64,000 nt of DNA from Lucifuga dentata. Lineage: Eukaryota > Chordata > Actinopteri > Ophidiiformes > Bythitidae. The notes beneath the pieces were generated by a model. It saw only the letters and a list, made by a program, of their open reading frames with translations, made no database searches and was not told where the DNA came from. Of the stretch, positions 30,148-45,138 are shown piece after piece. The stretch is taken from positions 91,039-155,038 of the forward strand of contig VXCM01000720.1 in the NCBI GenBank assembly GCA_014773175.1, given 5' to 3'. Position 1 is the first letter of the stretch; the number at the start of each line of letters is the position of its first letter. The position numbers were made by a program, and so were the translations under genes.

Positions 30148-33100
30148 TGTGTGTGTGCGTATACTTGAGGAGGGTGATGGTGACATTCTGCCACGCTGAA
30201 ATGTGAGAGCGTCTGTGAGCTGTAGTGCTGGTGTGATATATATGCTGTCAGTTTGTTACATAAGAGCTTTCATTAGGAAAATACAGAGTGGAGCAGAACT
30301 TTCTCTACATGCACTTGTGGACACACACTTGAAAACCTATAATGATCACTATCCAGTTAATCGTTTACATTTTTATTCACTTATGTAATTTCTGGAAAGT
30401 GTTGTTGTTCTGTAAAACCTAGTCAATCTCAGTGTCACAAATAATATTTTTAGAATCTTGGAAAATAGATTTAACATTACAAGCTTGACTTTCCCTGTAC
30501 AGGAGTCAGCAGCTTCCTTCCCTTCATGGCTTAAATGCCATGCACAAATACACAGTATTGCATAAAAGCTGAATTCCAGTTTGAGTGCCTGTTGCTGTTC
30601 TTTACTTGTAGATCATATTATTGACCTTGGCAGAAAGAACGTTTCATAGGATCTATATAAAGCAGCACATATGCTACATATGAAAGACCTGCTATGTAAA
30701 TATTGACAATGTGATACCAAGTAAAGAGTTTTTAACCTTGTCTTCTCCTCTAGGTGTGTTTTTATGTGGCTCTCTACTACAATGTTATTATTGCGTGGAG
30801 CCTGTTCTACATGGGTAATTCTTTTCAGTATCCTCTGCCATGGGAGCAGTGTCCAGTTGATGTAACCACTAATGATACAGGTACTCACATGTCATGAGTG
30901 TGTGCGCGTGTGTACACACGTGTGTTTATGCCATTTCTCAAAATCGCCTGAATGTTTGTCTGATTCCAGACATTGGTATAATATTTTTAGGTCAAAGCCA
31001 AGCTGGGATTACGACATATTTTCCAAATGGATGCATTGTTAGTGTTTTCCTCTCTTCAATCAACAGTGAAAGAATGTGCAAGTAGCTCTCCAACATCGTA
31101 TTTTTGGTTTCGGAAGGCTCTTGATATCACAAATTCTATTGAAGAATCTGGAGAGTTTAACTCTATCATGACAGGCTGCCTGTTGGCTGCATGGGCAATT
31201 GTCTCCTTGGCCATGATCAAAGGAATCAAGTCCTCTGCAAAGGTAAGTTAACTTTTCTCCTCTTTAACCTTAACTTAACCTTTCACTTCATATACATACA
31301 CATACTTATGTGCTATGTTTCTGGCTTTTGGGATAAAGTACAGATCTAAGATTTTTACATTGGTTAATAAATTCAAGAAAATAATGTCAAACAACCAAGA
31401 ACCTGAGTCTTTTCCCACATCCAAACTTGGCCTGATCCTCTCTCTTCTTGGGCCTCTGTATGGGAGAAGGAAAGTACATGTCTGTGGAAGGTTAGACTTA
31501 GTTTTGTGATGTAGATAAAACTACGTTGTTCACCTTGTGCAGACATGATTTCAGTTCTTGTTAAAATGCTTCTGAATCTCTGGGGTCATATCTGGATAAA
31601 AGGTTATTTGCTTGCCTTGTGATTCAGAGATGCAATGTTTCCTGCTAAATAAGCAATCAGTCTTTTCAGTTCTCATCTTGTTACTTGCAAAATGCTCCTC
31701 ATCATACAGAATAGATTTCTGTCTCTGATTCTCAGGTGATGTACTTTTCCTCAGTCTTCCCCTATGTGGTGCTCTTTATCTTCCTCATCAGAGGCTTGAT
31801 GCTGGATGGTGCAATAGAAGGAATCACCTACATGTTTTATCCTAAAGTAAGCACAGCTTTTATAAAGTTGATGGCAATCATGACGAAGTTTATAGATCAG
31901 ATATAGTGTGTTGAAAAAAATTTAAAAAATGTCATTTTTGTATACAGAAAATTACTTAATTCACATTAGTATAGTTTACTCCTGGGAGGGTAAATTTAAC
32001 CCAGAGAGAAAACATTCTGCATGCAAGTATTGTTTTGTATACTTTATAATGATATATACATTGGGTTGTTTAATTTTTTTGGTGTTTTTCAGCTGGAAAT
32101 TTGGGGTGAGGTACAGGTGTGGCGACAGGCTGCCACACAGGTGTTTTTTGCCTTGGGACTGGGCTATGGCTCCGTTATCGCCTATTCCTCCTACAATCCA
32201 GTCCACAACAACTGCCACAGGGACGCGCTGTTGGTTTCTGGCATCAACTTGATGACATCTGTGCTGGCGTCGCTCGTGGTTTTTGTGGTGCTGGGTTTCC
32301 GTGCCAAGAATATTGCGCTGCAATGCGTAGCTGAGTATGGATCTGTGTATATGTGTATGGGTGTGTTTTTAGGTGCTTGTGTGTGCATGAATATTAAAGG
32401 ACCATACCATCATTTTGCATGTTTGAGCCTAATATATTCAATTTTCATACACGTAACGTTACTGACAATCATTTCCCAAAGCATACTACTGGAACAGTGA
32501 ATTAAAAATGTTTTTCCTACCTTCCAGACCACCAATGGTTTCAGTTCATTCTGGTACACTATTAAAATCAACTTGTTGATACTTGAAACATTCTTGGGAT
32601 AGGTAATCCATCATTGCGAACAACACATGTATTCAGGTTTTTTTTTTAGAAGTTACATAAATTTAGCATTTAAGCGCAATGTATGTCTCCACCAGGGAAT
32701 ATAGTCCCAAAAGAAGACCTGTGTTTATTGAAAAATTTAAATGANGTATGTCTCCACCAGGGAATATAGTCCCAAAAGAAGACCTGTGTTTATTGAAAAA
32801 TTTAAATGACCATGTCTTTATAAGGCTGCATAACTATTAGCAGGCGAAACATCAATTTTTAAGGTGGGCATATCGCTTGAATATTTGATTTTGAAAGATT
32901 AAGATGTTTTGCAAAACATCGGGAAAGCTGAAATACGGTTTTATTGTTTGGAAAATGTTAGTACGTGTACGAAAATTGAATATATTAGGCTCAAACATGC
33001 AAAATTGGTGGTATGGTCCCTTAACTTCCTTGGTTTACATTTCCTGTAGTCTTGCTAAGATTATTCATTAAATATAACCATTCAAATGCTCCCAATTAAA

Positions 33101-36100
33101 GTTCCATTAATGTTAATACAGTATAAGTAAGTAAAATTTATTTATTTATAGTGTTTGGGTGAATGCCTTTTTTGTAGCAAATTTGATTGATTATCTTCTT
33201 ATTTGGACCCCACGCAGGAATCTTGGTCTCCTCAGCAACATGGCCTCTGATGGATCCAGCCAGCACTGGTGGCCTTGGTTCAACATGACAGACCCATCCT
33301 CTGTGTCCATCGCTGAATACAGAGAGTGGTACCATCACTACAGCTCCATGGTGGGGCCTAACGTCACTGACTGCAATCTGGAACATGAGATGAATAAGGT
33401 AACATTTAGAAATAATAACAATAATAAACTTACTTTGTTTAACATTTTTCAAAGTGAGCCAGAAATATTCTGTATTTGAACTGTACAATCTACAGTTTAT
33501 CAAACGGCTGGACAACTCATTTTAAACAAAAGCTACATGTGCAAGCGTTTCATTAGGTAGATGAGAGAGTTCTGGCCAATGAAGAAGCAGGAGGTGGGCA
33601 CTCTAACACACACAAACTCAGTGCATAAACTTGCTCACATAGAGAAGGATGTTATGTACAGTATAGCCATATTTTCTGTGGGGAAAAAATAGTGTTTGGA
33701 ACACACTGAGCAAAGAGAATGACAGTAGATAAGTGGATTATGCTGCAGGACTGCTTTGAGTTTCTATAGACTGGTGGTTCGCAAACTGTGGAACTTGTAC
33801 CACTGTTGGTACTCTCACACTCAAACCCTACATCTATCTAATAATATGGAGTGGTCAATGCTGTCAGATACCACAAACAAGTATTTTAGTGTGTGTTACT
33901 GATGAAAACCCAATTGGAATTTCACAGCATTGTTGTTTCCATTCAGTACCTTCATGTATTGTTGTTGCTTGTTCAAGATGACATTTTTGATCGATAGCAT
34001 GATCGAGTAGTGTTACAGTTTGACATCACGCGCAACAACCAGGAACAGATTCAAGTCGTGAGTAGGCTGAGGATCCCCAGACCCCTGAGGATTTTGGGAG
34101 GCACTGTAAAATACATAGAATGAATGAAAACATGTAGAAGACGTATCTAGCTGGCAGAGAGATAGGAGCAAGCTGTGACAGCAAAGCAGGGGAAGAAACT
34201 AGAGGCACAGAAAGTGTTTATCTTGTCAATTAGAAAAAAACAAAAAACAAAAATATTTTTAAAATTTTCAACACAGGGATCAGGAAGACAGAGAAACATT
34301 TTAGGAACTTCTCAGTGGAATGACATTTAAACCTACCTACCATTTAAACCTTAAAGGTGACACGTAGATTTCTATGTTCTTGTCTTCATTTAGGATCTAT
34401 TTTGAAACTTTTGCAATGCTTTAATCGGCAAAAAAAGGCGCATAGAGACTTCTTCTCCCCTTTGCTGTACCAGCGCTGATCACAGAGTGAAAACAGGCTG
34501 TTTTGAGTGCATGAGCTTCCACACATGAATTATTTTTCAGCTGTCTGATTTCCTTTCAGTTTCCTCTTACTTTTATTCTGGCTTTCCCTTGTGCAGGGTG
34601 TTGAGGGGACAGGTCTGGCATTCATAGCATTCACGGAGGCGATGGCCTTATTCCTAGCCAGCCCCTTCTGGTCCACACTCTTCTTCCTGATGCTGCTCAA
34701 CCTGGGGCTGAGTACCATGTTTGGGACCATGCAGGGAATCCTCACACCTCTCATGGACAACTTTAGCCTGTTGGGACGCCACCGGACCCTGCTCACTGGT
34801 AACACACACCAGTTAGCCTGTTTTAATACTAATCTGTATGACAGGACAGCTAAGGCATATACAGTACCATCATTTCTTTTTCTAAAATTACTCTTCTGTA
34901 GTTTTTATTAGTAGTTATTACTATTACTGGTAGTAGTTACTATTATTGATATTTATTTATGATATTTCTGAAATTCTTTTACATTTTAAGGAAAAAATAA
35001 TAGTTTTTTTTCCATAAACCTTTCTTATTTGCACTTTTTTTTCACCCTTTTCCCTCCATTGCTTGGTGGTCCTGTTTTTACATTTCTCATTATGTAATTT
35101 TTGAGACTGTATCACAAATGTGTTGAGTCAGTGCTGTGGCCTTTTAAATTACTGATTTAGGTGATTATCCTCTTAGTCCTTGCATCCATGGCAGTGAGCC
35201 TCAGCTCTTTTTTTTCAGCCAGTTCATCCATGTTTGGTAGATGTTACTGTGATTTTAAAAACTGTTTCCTTTGCCTTGTTATGCCTGTTCTTCAGTTTCC
35301 TCATGTTTTTCAGAAAGGTCACGTAACTGTGGTGACTGTCAGACATTTTAAAGCTGCCATATGCGACAAATTGTTGTATCAAAGCCTTTACTTTGAGACT
35401 TAAAATGTTTTGTAAATCTCAATTCTTGTCTTTTTTTCTGTTGTTTTGTTCTTTTTGTTTTGTCCCTGTAGCTCAGATATAGTACATTATATTAGATGAG
35501 CACCAGGAGCTTTGACTTTGTTCACTTATTTATTAACACCATCGCTCTTATTTGTTTTTCAGTCTCCAGCTGTGCTTTGGGGTTCTTGATAGGACTGCTG
35601 TTCACCCAGCGCTCAGGCAACTATTTTGTGACCATGTTTGATGACTACTCTGCAACCCTACCATTAATCAGCGTAGTAATATTTGAAACTGTTAGTGTTG
35701 CATGGGTTTATGGAGCTGACCGGTAAGTAACCAAGTTTTGTTTTTTTTAACCTTTTCACCATGAGAAGTTATTTTTGTCTTGATACACACAAGTTTAATC
35801 CATTTATTTTATTTAGATTGTTATTGTGAAAGGATACATCTCACTCATAGAATATCCCTGCTGCAGCTTCCTGGATGATGTTGAAGTTATGCTCAAATGG
35901 CGCCCTCCAGTGGTGTACAAGTATCTTTGGAAATACATATGTTTGCTGGCAATGGCTAGTCTTCTTGCTGCCAGTTTGTTACGAATGATCTTCAAAGCTC
36001 CCACATACACCGCCTGGAATCAAAGCACAGTAAGATACAAGAGCACTGATTTTTGTCTTACACAGTTAAAGGGCATTTTGCATGTGTGAGCCCAATATTA

Positions 36101-37288
36101 ACAGCCCACATACATGTTACATTATTGCTAACCATGTTCCAATACGTAAAACCATATTTTAGTTTTGTGTTATTTTTCCAGATCCAAAAGTGAATGTTCT
36201 GGTGATACACCCACCTTAAAATTCAATGATTTGCCAGCTAATACTTATGCATAATTAAAGTATGGTCATTTCAGTTTCTCAGAAAAAGCAGTTTTCTCTG
36301 TATTCCCTGGCAGAGAAATACATTTTCTTCTGTGTAGATCCATGTTGGATCAGTTAAATTAAGTACCTTTGACAAAATATTTAACAGACATGTCTCTAGA
36401 AGTTGATTTTAATAGTGTACTCCAGAAGGTAGAAAAACAATTACAGTATTTACTGCTCCAGGAGTATGTTTTTGAAAATAGTTGGCAATCATGTAAAGTG
36501 TAATGTGGGTTGTATGCAGGTGGTATTTGTTGGACTCAAACATGCAAAATCACTAGTATGGTCCTTTAATGTAATAGCTTGATTTAACATACAGTACTTT
36601 GTATAAAATGGATTGCTCTCCAAATGGTGTCTAACTGTAACTAGTGTCACAATGCTTTATTATAACTTTGGCTTCCAAACCTACCTCGTTACTTGAGGTC
36701 ACAGAAAATGAAAGTTTAATTCAGTATACACCTATGCACAGTATGCGCAGTATCCTATCACAGTATGCACATACACCCACACAGCTCATTTATGTTTAAT
36801 AATGTGATTAAGTTTGTGCATAAACAATTTGCACGTTAAAAAAAAAAAAAAAAAANTTAAAAAAAAAAAAAAAAATAGTAATTCATCTGCAGTACAGTCT
36901 CTCTGTCTCTCTCTCTGACATGACATACTGTACCTCTTCCTCCCTGTAGGCCTCTGAGATGACTCTTGAGTACCCTGGATGGGCTCTGGCTATGATCGTC
37001 TTCCTCATCGTCGTTGCCAGTTTGCCCATTCCTATTGGCTACATCCATTCTATGCTGCAGAACCGCAGGGCTCGTAACGCTCACCCCAAGGAGGGAGGCA
37101 GCCGGGAGATGCACTGGGAGATGTACACCAAGTGCAGCTCCACTGAGCAACTGGATTCCAACTCCCACTGTGTCCCCTCTGAGGAAGACGAGGCTCATCC
37201 CAGGACTGCCTTCCTGCCGCTGGGCAGCGAACACTACCGACTCCTACCCCAGCAAGAGGAGGAGGATGAGGAAGATACAGGAGTATGA
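22738..37288 (+). CDS. slc6a16: SLC6A16-like neurotransmitter-transporter family protein (693 aa)
   Basis: Exons: 22738-22740 (ATG only, inferred), 29134-29353, 29552-29709, 30754-30880, 31067-31242, 31736-31846, 32093-32334, 33218-33398, 34597-34798, 35563-35722, 35867-36029 and 36950-37288 (stop TGA). All phases agree. The protein is a 12-helix SLC6 sodium-coupled transporter with LGNVWRFPY in the unwound first helix (about residues 59-67), the conserved [20 protein letters not shown] stretch, a large glycosylated extracellular loop (NMTD, NVTD), [20 protein letters not shown], and an acidic tail ([12 protein letters not shown]). It belongs to the SLC6A15/16/17 branch; IRQGSIGVW with GIGYSS and [16 protein letters not shown] point to SLC6A16, as does the 19q13.33-like neighbour slc17a7. 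A04-branch members move neutral amino acids; substrate here is inferred only. The start is proposed because [15 protein letters not shown] echoes an internal MTEK in human SLC6A16. Confidence 0.85.
23161..23211. repeat. (AAAT)n then (AAT)n microsatellite
   Basis: A short AAAT array passes directly into about nine AAT units, within the proposed slc6a16 first intron. Confidence 0.9.
24502..25069 (+). mobile_element. TTAA-flanked inverted-repeat element, copy A (568 bp)
   Basis: It begins TTAAAGGACCATACTGGC and ends GCCGGTATGGTCCTTTAA, so the ends are inverted repeats inside a TTAA on each side. Next to the ends it has 'gcatgtttgagcccaatat' and the complementary 'ttttgggctcaaacacacat'. An interior motif 'ttttaaggtgggtgtatcac' gives orientation. 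No coding capacity. It is the most complete full-length copy of a family with at least seven members in this window. Confidence 0.85.
25232..25291. repeat. (CT)n microsatellite
   Basis: About 25 CT units ending in GCTCTCGCTC, in the slc6a16 first intron. Confidence 0.95.
25827..26161 (-). mobile_element. TTAA-flanked element, copy B (335 bp, internally deleted)
   Basis: Starts TTAAAGGACGATACCGTCC and ends GGTATGGTCCTTTAA. The interior includes 'gatgatggattacctatcca', the complement of a segment in copy C, so it is inverted relative to copies A and C. The region carrying the 'aaggtgggtgtatcac' motif is missing, leaving a shorter derivative. Confidence 0.85.
26756..27096 (-). mobile_element. 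Decayed Tc1/mariner-type transposon remnant
   Basis: It starts with 'tactgaacaaaaatataaat', close to the well-known end sequence of a fish Tc1/mariner family (ACTGAACAAAAATATAAACG). It continues through 'ccagatgtcatcatac', 'cacagtgccacggacgtcg' and 'gaatgaccaccagagctgtt', which match the region before and at the start of the family's transposase gene. The bulk of the transposase is absent and the frame is disrupted, so it is a short internally deleted fossil. Orientation is ambiguous since only one end is recognisable. It lies in the slc6a16 first intron. Confidence 0.65.
27081..27122. repeat. Inverted repeat, 16-bp perfect arms, 10-bp loop
   Basis: gctgtttctgtacaga at 27081-27096 is the exact reverse complement of 27107-27122. 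It overlaps the broken inner edge of the Tc1-type remnant, consistent with a rearrangement that turned part of the element back on itself. Confidence 0.9.
28504..28537. repeat. 34-bp perfect palindrome with no spacer
   Basis: The left half TTTCTCAATCAGTGTGT is the exact reverse complement of the right half ACACACTGATTGAGAAA. Pairing stops at 28503/28538. It lies about 600 bases upstream of the first SLC6-domain exon of slc6a16. It could extrude as a cruciform or be the closed end of a foldback element. Confidence 0.95.
30109..30160. repeat. (GT)n microsatellite
   Basis: GT array with one interrupting T and a final GC, in the slc6a16 intron after the 29552-29709 exon. Confidence 0.9.
32394..33024 (+). 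mobile_element. TTAA-flanked element, copy C (about 566 bp true length)
   Basis: Starts TTAAAGGACCATACCATC and ends GGTGGTATGGTCCCTTAA, within the slc6a16 intron between 32334 and 33218. Same orientation as copy A. Its length is inflated by an exact 64-bp duplication (32681-32744 and 32746-32809) around an N at 32745, almost certainly an assembly join. Confidence 0.85.
33770..33815 (+). mobile_element. hAT-type terminal fragment
   Basis: 'ctggtggttcgcaaactgtg' followed by 'tgtaccactgttggtac' resembles the CAGTGGTTCTCAAACT end of hAT-Charlie-like elements. Only the end is recognisable. A similar end in the opposite orientation is at 44309-44378. Confidence 0.45.
36066..36569 (-). mobile_element. 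TTAA-flanked element, copy D (504 bp)
   Basis: Begins TTAAAGGGCATTTTGCATG (a few bases of the inverted end are deleted) and ends CTAGTATGGTCCTTTAA. The interior 'gatacacccaccttaaaatt' is the reverse complement of the copy A motif, so it is inverted. It lies in the last slc6a16 intron. Confidence 0.8.
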
Positions 37289-38783
37289 ACACATCCCAGG
37301 GAGGGTAGTTTTTAAGTGAAATGAAAAAATTGTTGTCTTAAATGTTGAGACATGAGTGTTTTAAGTGAGATGCTGGCAAAATAGATCGCAAAGCGAAGTG
37401 AGGACAACCATAAAGAGAATTATTTTTTATCTAAGGGTAGCACCCTTGCATCATATTCAGCAATCTCTGCATTGTTGAGAGGCCAAAGTAACCTTTATCT
37501 TATTTAAGGAGCAATACCAAATGGAAAATACAGATGTTCATGTAACAATCAAGTCAAACGCCATTGTATATTCTGTAGTAATGAAGCTTATGGTTTAATG
37601 GTTATGGAAACTACAGGTGTACACAGTACTTCAGGATAGTTCAAGGGTTTACACAAATACCTCTAAAATTATTTTAATGACAAATGTTAAGTGTATAGCT
37701 TGGCTTTATTTTAAATATAAATATACCTCTAACCAAAAAAAAAAAACATACATTTTTAACTGTTGAAACTCATTTTGTATGTTCAAAAGTATATTAGCAG
37801 GATTGTTTCTTGTTTGAGACAAATAGCAACTCTGGCACAACTGCTACATGCCTTGTGCTAAAATGTTAAAATATATATTTTTTTAAAGTATTTAAAGAAA
37901 AGGAGCAGGCTGCTATTTTTCTAGATACAAAGATTTTATGGAAGAGCTCAGATTAGTAAATCAACACCAACCATTCACAAAATGCAGTCAGTGTCACCAG
38001 TAATAGTTAGATCTGTTTATTTTTTCCAGCCTGGTATCACCTGTGGTGAGTCAGGTAATAAAGTACTGAAAGCTGCTGGTGAATTTTGGACTAACCAACT
38101 AACAAAAATGATGTTAAGATAAATAACAAGGATGGATTGGCATGAAAATGATTTGTCAACTGTGATATTTGTATGTTTTTAATGTGTGTACCTGAATCTG
38201 CTTAGTTTTGCATTTTTGAGATTTTGACATTCGCTAAAATAGCTTATATTGTATGTGTATTATTTTACCTCTTAAGACCACAGTAATGTTTTTATATTTG
38301 GTCACATAATGTGTTCAATTTAACAGCAACACTGTATTAGAGAGGTTTGGATGTTCAAGCAAATGGTACATCAAGAGATGAGGGCTAAAATAAACCTCTA
38401 GATGGCATCAGTGTTATGACTCATTCACCCAAACCAGCAGCCTGAAGTCTCTTAATATGGTTCTACAGTTTGTCAAGTATTACCAGATGTAATATAAAAA
38501 TATGAAACTTTAATGTGTTTAAAATTGTATTCCCTGCATGTTCTCATGACTTAAATAGAAAACACCAAGAGCACTATATTCTTCAAATGCCATCTTTAAT
38601 GCACTTTCTGTAACAGTTAATTTCAACAATGTTTAACAGTAATGTTTTCCATTTCAATGCGAGAACTCAGATACAGCTGAGATTTCCTAAAGGCTGAACA
38701 CTTAAGAAGTCTTTACTAATGAGGAAAAACAGCTGAATTAACCAAACAATTTTCTCAACTGACAGGAACTTAGATGGTTAATT
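37289..38783. terminator. Convergent 3' ends of slc6a16 (+) and alpha-tubulin (-)
   Basis: After the slc6a16 stop, a plus-strand AATAAA lies at 38389-38394, giving a 3'UTR of about 1.1 kb. On the minus strand the tubulin 3'UTR has an ATTAAA signal at 38600-38595 about 185 bases after its stop. The two predicted cleavage sites are roughly 170 bases apart with no other gene between. The signals are read from sequence; their use is inference. Confidence 0.55.
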
Positions 38784-41240
<2,457 letters not shown>

Positions 41241-41361
41241 ATTTCCTGAATGTCAGGTCTGAAATTTTGGTTGAAAACTGAAATATGATAAAGTTTCTTC
41301 ACAACAACAACGTTATGGGTTCCGTGGAAGAAGCTAAGTAACTGTTTGAACGCGGTGGGCC

Positions 41362-41439
41362 TTTTTATAATCTTCAACGCCCGGGAATCTTTTACAGAAG
41401 CCCATTGGTTTAAGGTCACGTGAGCTTTGTTCCTATTGG
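41362..41439 (-). promoter_or_regulatory. Alpha-tubulin core promoter (TATA, E-box, two CCAAT boxes)
   Basis: On the minus strand, upstream to downstream: CCAAT (41439-41435), an E-box CACGTG (41422-41417), CCAAT (41408-41404) and TATAAAAA (41369-41362). The TATA box predicts a start near 41335 and a roughly 95-base 5'UTR before the ATG. Spacing is that of a strong compact promoter, which fits a highly expressed cytoskeletal gene. Confidence 0.75.
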
Positions 41440-42136
41440 TTAGTCGTCTGCCTTTTCGTCAAGCTCGTGCCCTCCTCAGGAAGTGGAGCAGGAGGGGGGT
41501 GGGTCGTGAGTGATACTAGCTACTCCTTCAATGCAATATAGTGTGACGGTGTATGAGGGAATTTGAATTGGAAGTTTTTTGTATGGTCTCTCTATTATGT
41601 CAGTAGAGTTACACTACATGATGTGCTGCGCTGGACTGGATACTAAACTGCTCTGTCTTTTAAGTTAAACAGGCGGCTAGTTTTACTCGATATCGCAACC
41701 ACTATATTAAGCTTATATTTCGACCCACTTTGCTTTTCCTCCCACTACCACTAGGGGCTCCATAAAATGAGAAATAGTTAAATTTCATAATTTCAGTCAC
41801 TAGTGATCAACTCAAACTGCTTAAATCCAAAGTTTATCTTTCTTAACCAACATTACAGTTCTATATTTATGAAAATGTTACAAAATACATCTTCACGCTG
41901 TTTCTTAACATGCCAAGCAAGGTATAAATGACATTAAATTACCTTTTAGGAACATTTGGAGGCCTGTGACACGCTTTCAGTTTCTTCAAAATCCATAACC
42001 CCATTTCTAAAAATTTCCAGTTAATGTGAAAAAAAATTAAATTTTAAAAACAAAATCAGAAATGAATTAAACATATATATTCATAATGTCACATACGATA
42101 TAAAGTCATGCATTTTTATATTGCAATATTTACCAG

Positions 42137-42791
42137 CAGAAGAAAACTTATCAAAACAGAAAAATATGCTCATACACGCACACTCACACCATTGCAAATG
42201 TATATATAAGCTTCATTTAAATATTCAGCATCTATTTTTGCATTTTTCAAGCAATTTTTCACATTCAAATATTCTTGTGAGGATTGAAATATTCTTCGAG
42301 CATTCCTGCATCCAAGCATTTAAAAATTCTGCTTACTTTCAGTAAAAAAAATCCCATTAAAACATTATTCCAGTCACAAGAACTTCAGCATCTTCAGACT
42401 ACTTCAGAATTTTCATGCCTTTCAAGGTTTTGAGGAAATCAGGAGTTAAAAAAGTTTGTGATTTCATGTTTTGTTCAGCCGTTGCAATGAGTGTGGCTTT
42501 TAAGCTGTCTCCTCTTTCAGCTCACTTGTCACCTATTATACTCTTGTGCTACAATTCAAACTACTCATCTTTTCAAGCAAGATTCAATAAGTTTCAAGCA
42601 AGTTTCAATCAGTTTCAAGCAATGTGAAGTACAAACTTCGGCAAATGGCAATCCCAGGCCGCAGTTCCGCAGGAAATGCATTTCTAGTATTTTTTATTTT
42701 ATTTTACTGTAATTGTGTCCCTTATAATCTTCCATAGAAGAAAACTTATCAAAACAAAAAAAAAAATATGCTCATACACGCAGATTCACAC
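42137..42791. repeat. Direct-repeat pair bracketing about 600 bp
   Basis: 'agaagaaaacttatcaaaac' followed after an A-rich gap by 'atatgctcatacacgca' occurs at about 42137-42185 and again at 42736-42785. Between them are internal near-repeats of 'agtttcaagcaa' (about 42553-42622). The arrangement suggests a dispersed repeat with direct ends or a duplication; the class is unknown. Confidence 0.6.
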
Positions 42792-43822
42792 TACTATGCA
42801 AAAGTCTTAGGTGGTAGCTAACTACTACACCTATCCTTCCATCCAAACTTTCACAATAAATTTGAAGTTCGTGATGGCATTATTCCACAAAGGCCCTCGC
42901 TCTGGTCCCCAAGCTCTTTGGCCCCTGGGCCTGTACCCAGTTGGTTTCTTAGGTAATTTATACATATAATTCATCCTCTGACGATAACAAGTATTCACAA
43001 CAAATTTCATGCAAAACCAGCTATCACAGTACCCTCTGATGAAGTAAAGAAGAAAGAGGAAATGTAATGGTGACACTAGATGAATCAACATAACAGCAAT
43101 AACACTGAACATCAGACAAAAACCATCTGTATCTTGACAATCTGACCTAAGGGTGGGGCTAGATGCAAGGATAAAATCATAAAAATTAGCATTTGTTCTC
43201 TGATTACTACAGATGATTATCCACAGCAAAATTCATGAAAATCTACTTTACTTTTAGTTATAATAAACCAAAGTATTGGACAAATGGAAATTGTGACTTC
43301 ATAGTGGCACTATAGTCAGTTCTCAATCTTCCTTTTTCTTCTGGATCACTGCTTGTCAGACCTGAGTCATAATCTTCGCTGTCTTTTTTTTTTATCATCC
43401 ATGAAAGAGGATATCAAGATAAAATCTATATTAAGTAACTTTTCCCCTAACCTATAGGTTAACCTATCAGTTTTACATCTTCTGATGCACAGTTTTTCAT
43501 ATATGTTCATGGGGGGGGGGCGAAGAAAAATATCTATCTGATGTTTTTTTTGTTTGTTTGTTTTTTGTTTTTTTTACATTGAAGGGAAGGAGTACCAGTC
43601 TTCCATGGATCAGCCCTGTTTTTAGGGGCTGAAAGAACCTGTTTTGGCCATTGTGCATTCACATCCAATTGTTTGGGACGACAGCTTCATAATGTTTGTC
43701 ACCCTGAATCCAGATTAATATGATGATTAATCTCTAAGACAAATAAATAAGTAATTATTTAGGTAATTAATAACCTTCACCAATAGCAACCACCACCATA
43801 ATACTCTAAGTTAAGTAACTGA

Positions 43823-43850
43823 ATACTTGTATATATAATATATACAAGTA
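43823..43850. repeat. AT-rich hairpin
   Basis: 'tacttgtatatat' and 'atatatacaagta' are reverse complements around a short centre. It is part of a longer AT-dinucleotide-rich patch to about 43880. Confidence 0.8.
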
Positions 43851-44308
43851 AGACATATAAATTATATATAATATATACACTCAGAAAAATAGAAACAGTT
43901 GTCCAAAATAATGTAGTGCAACAACAGTCCTACAATAAATACTATCTTACTTAAAATGTTAAATTTTTGCTCAGAGTACTATTCAAGTTTGTATGCTGAC
44001 TCAATTTCATGATACACTTTTGAGGCTGTACTTTGTGGAGGTGTTGTTTTGGACTGCATTATATTTAAGGGTGTTTCTATTATTTTGTCCACCTCATTCA
44101 CTTACATGGAGGAGACAAAATAATAGAACCATGGTTACAATTGTATTGAAATGGAGAAGTAGCATGCATGCATAGGATGACCTGGATATTCAAAACATTA
44201 ATAATTAAATATTAAAAACACACTTCCTTAATGAAACCAATTTAATAACTTGCCATAACAACAGAATTCCATAGATTTCAAATACTGCAGAACTTTCCAA
44301 AGTCATCA

Positions 44309-44378
44309 GGTGTACCACTACGGGGCATTTGATGTACCACCATTGGTGCACATACTGGGAAGGTTTGAGAACCAGCTC
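44309..44378 (-). mobile_element. hAT-type terminal fragment, inverted
   Basis: 'ggtgtaccactacggggca' leading to 'ggtttgagaaccagct', the complement of the hAT-Charlie-like end seen at 33770. Only the terminal portion is present. Confidence 0.5.
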
Positions 44379-44473
44379 TATTCAAATAACTACATACAGT
44401 GGACTACTATTATATTATAGCTATACTGTACAGTATGTGGTATTATATACTTCTCTGTGAAAATCCTAACTCT

Positions 44474-45034
44474 TCAAAGGACCATACCAGTGATTTTGCA
44501 TGGTTGATAAATACCCACATACATGTTACATTACTGCCAACCATTTTCCAAAACATGAAACCATATTTTAGTCTTTTATGTTATTTTACCAAATCCCCTT
44601 TTTAATATAAAATGTTCAGGTGACACCCATGCAACTTAAAATTCAGTGTTCCGCCTGCTAACACTTACACACAATTGTGGAAAGGAAAGTCGTTTTAATT
44701 TCTAGGTAAAAGCCATCTTCTCCAGGAACCTATTCCTTGGTGGAGAAATAATTTTTTTTTTTTCTGTGTTAGATCAGCTAAATTAAGTAACTTTGAGAAG
44801 AAGAAAAAATATACGTGTTGTTTGCTGTGTTGGATTACTTAAGCACGTTTCAGGTCTCTACAATCAAAAATGAACTGAAACCAATGGCAGTCTGGAAGTT
44901 AGGCAAAACAAATCGAATATGTACTGCTGGAATAACCATTTTTGAAGTGGTTAAGGTAACATGTGACAGATTAACAGGTAATATGCCAGTATATTTGGGC
45001 TTAAACATGCAAAATTACTGGCAAGGTCCTTTAA
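44474..45034 (-). mobile_element. TTAA-flanked element, copy E (about 560 bp)
   Basis: Left end 'caaaggaccataccagtg', where the TTAA has decayed to TTCA; right end 'ctggcaaggtcctttaa' with intact TTAA. The interior 'acttaaaattcagtgttccg' and 'ttggattactt' place it inverted relative to copy A. It ends only about 200 bases upstream of the slc17a7 start codon. Confidence 0.8.
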
Positions 45035-45138
45035 CATGACCAAGTGGCCTAGTATTAGTTGCCTGACGTGAAAAATCCTCAGAAGAAACCACTGGAACAT
45101 ATAATTTTCACTTTTGTTGTGTGTGTTGTGTGTGTGCG

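Noticed and set aside
32335..32500. Extension of the slc6a16 exon past 32334 into a 159-codon frame
   Set aside because: A GA|GTATGG donor at 32334 joins in phase to 33218 and gives CVAENLGLL, matching SLC6A15-17; the extension enters TTAA-element copy C.
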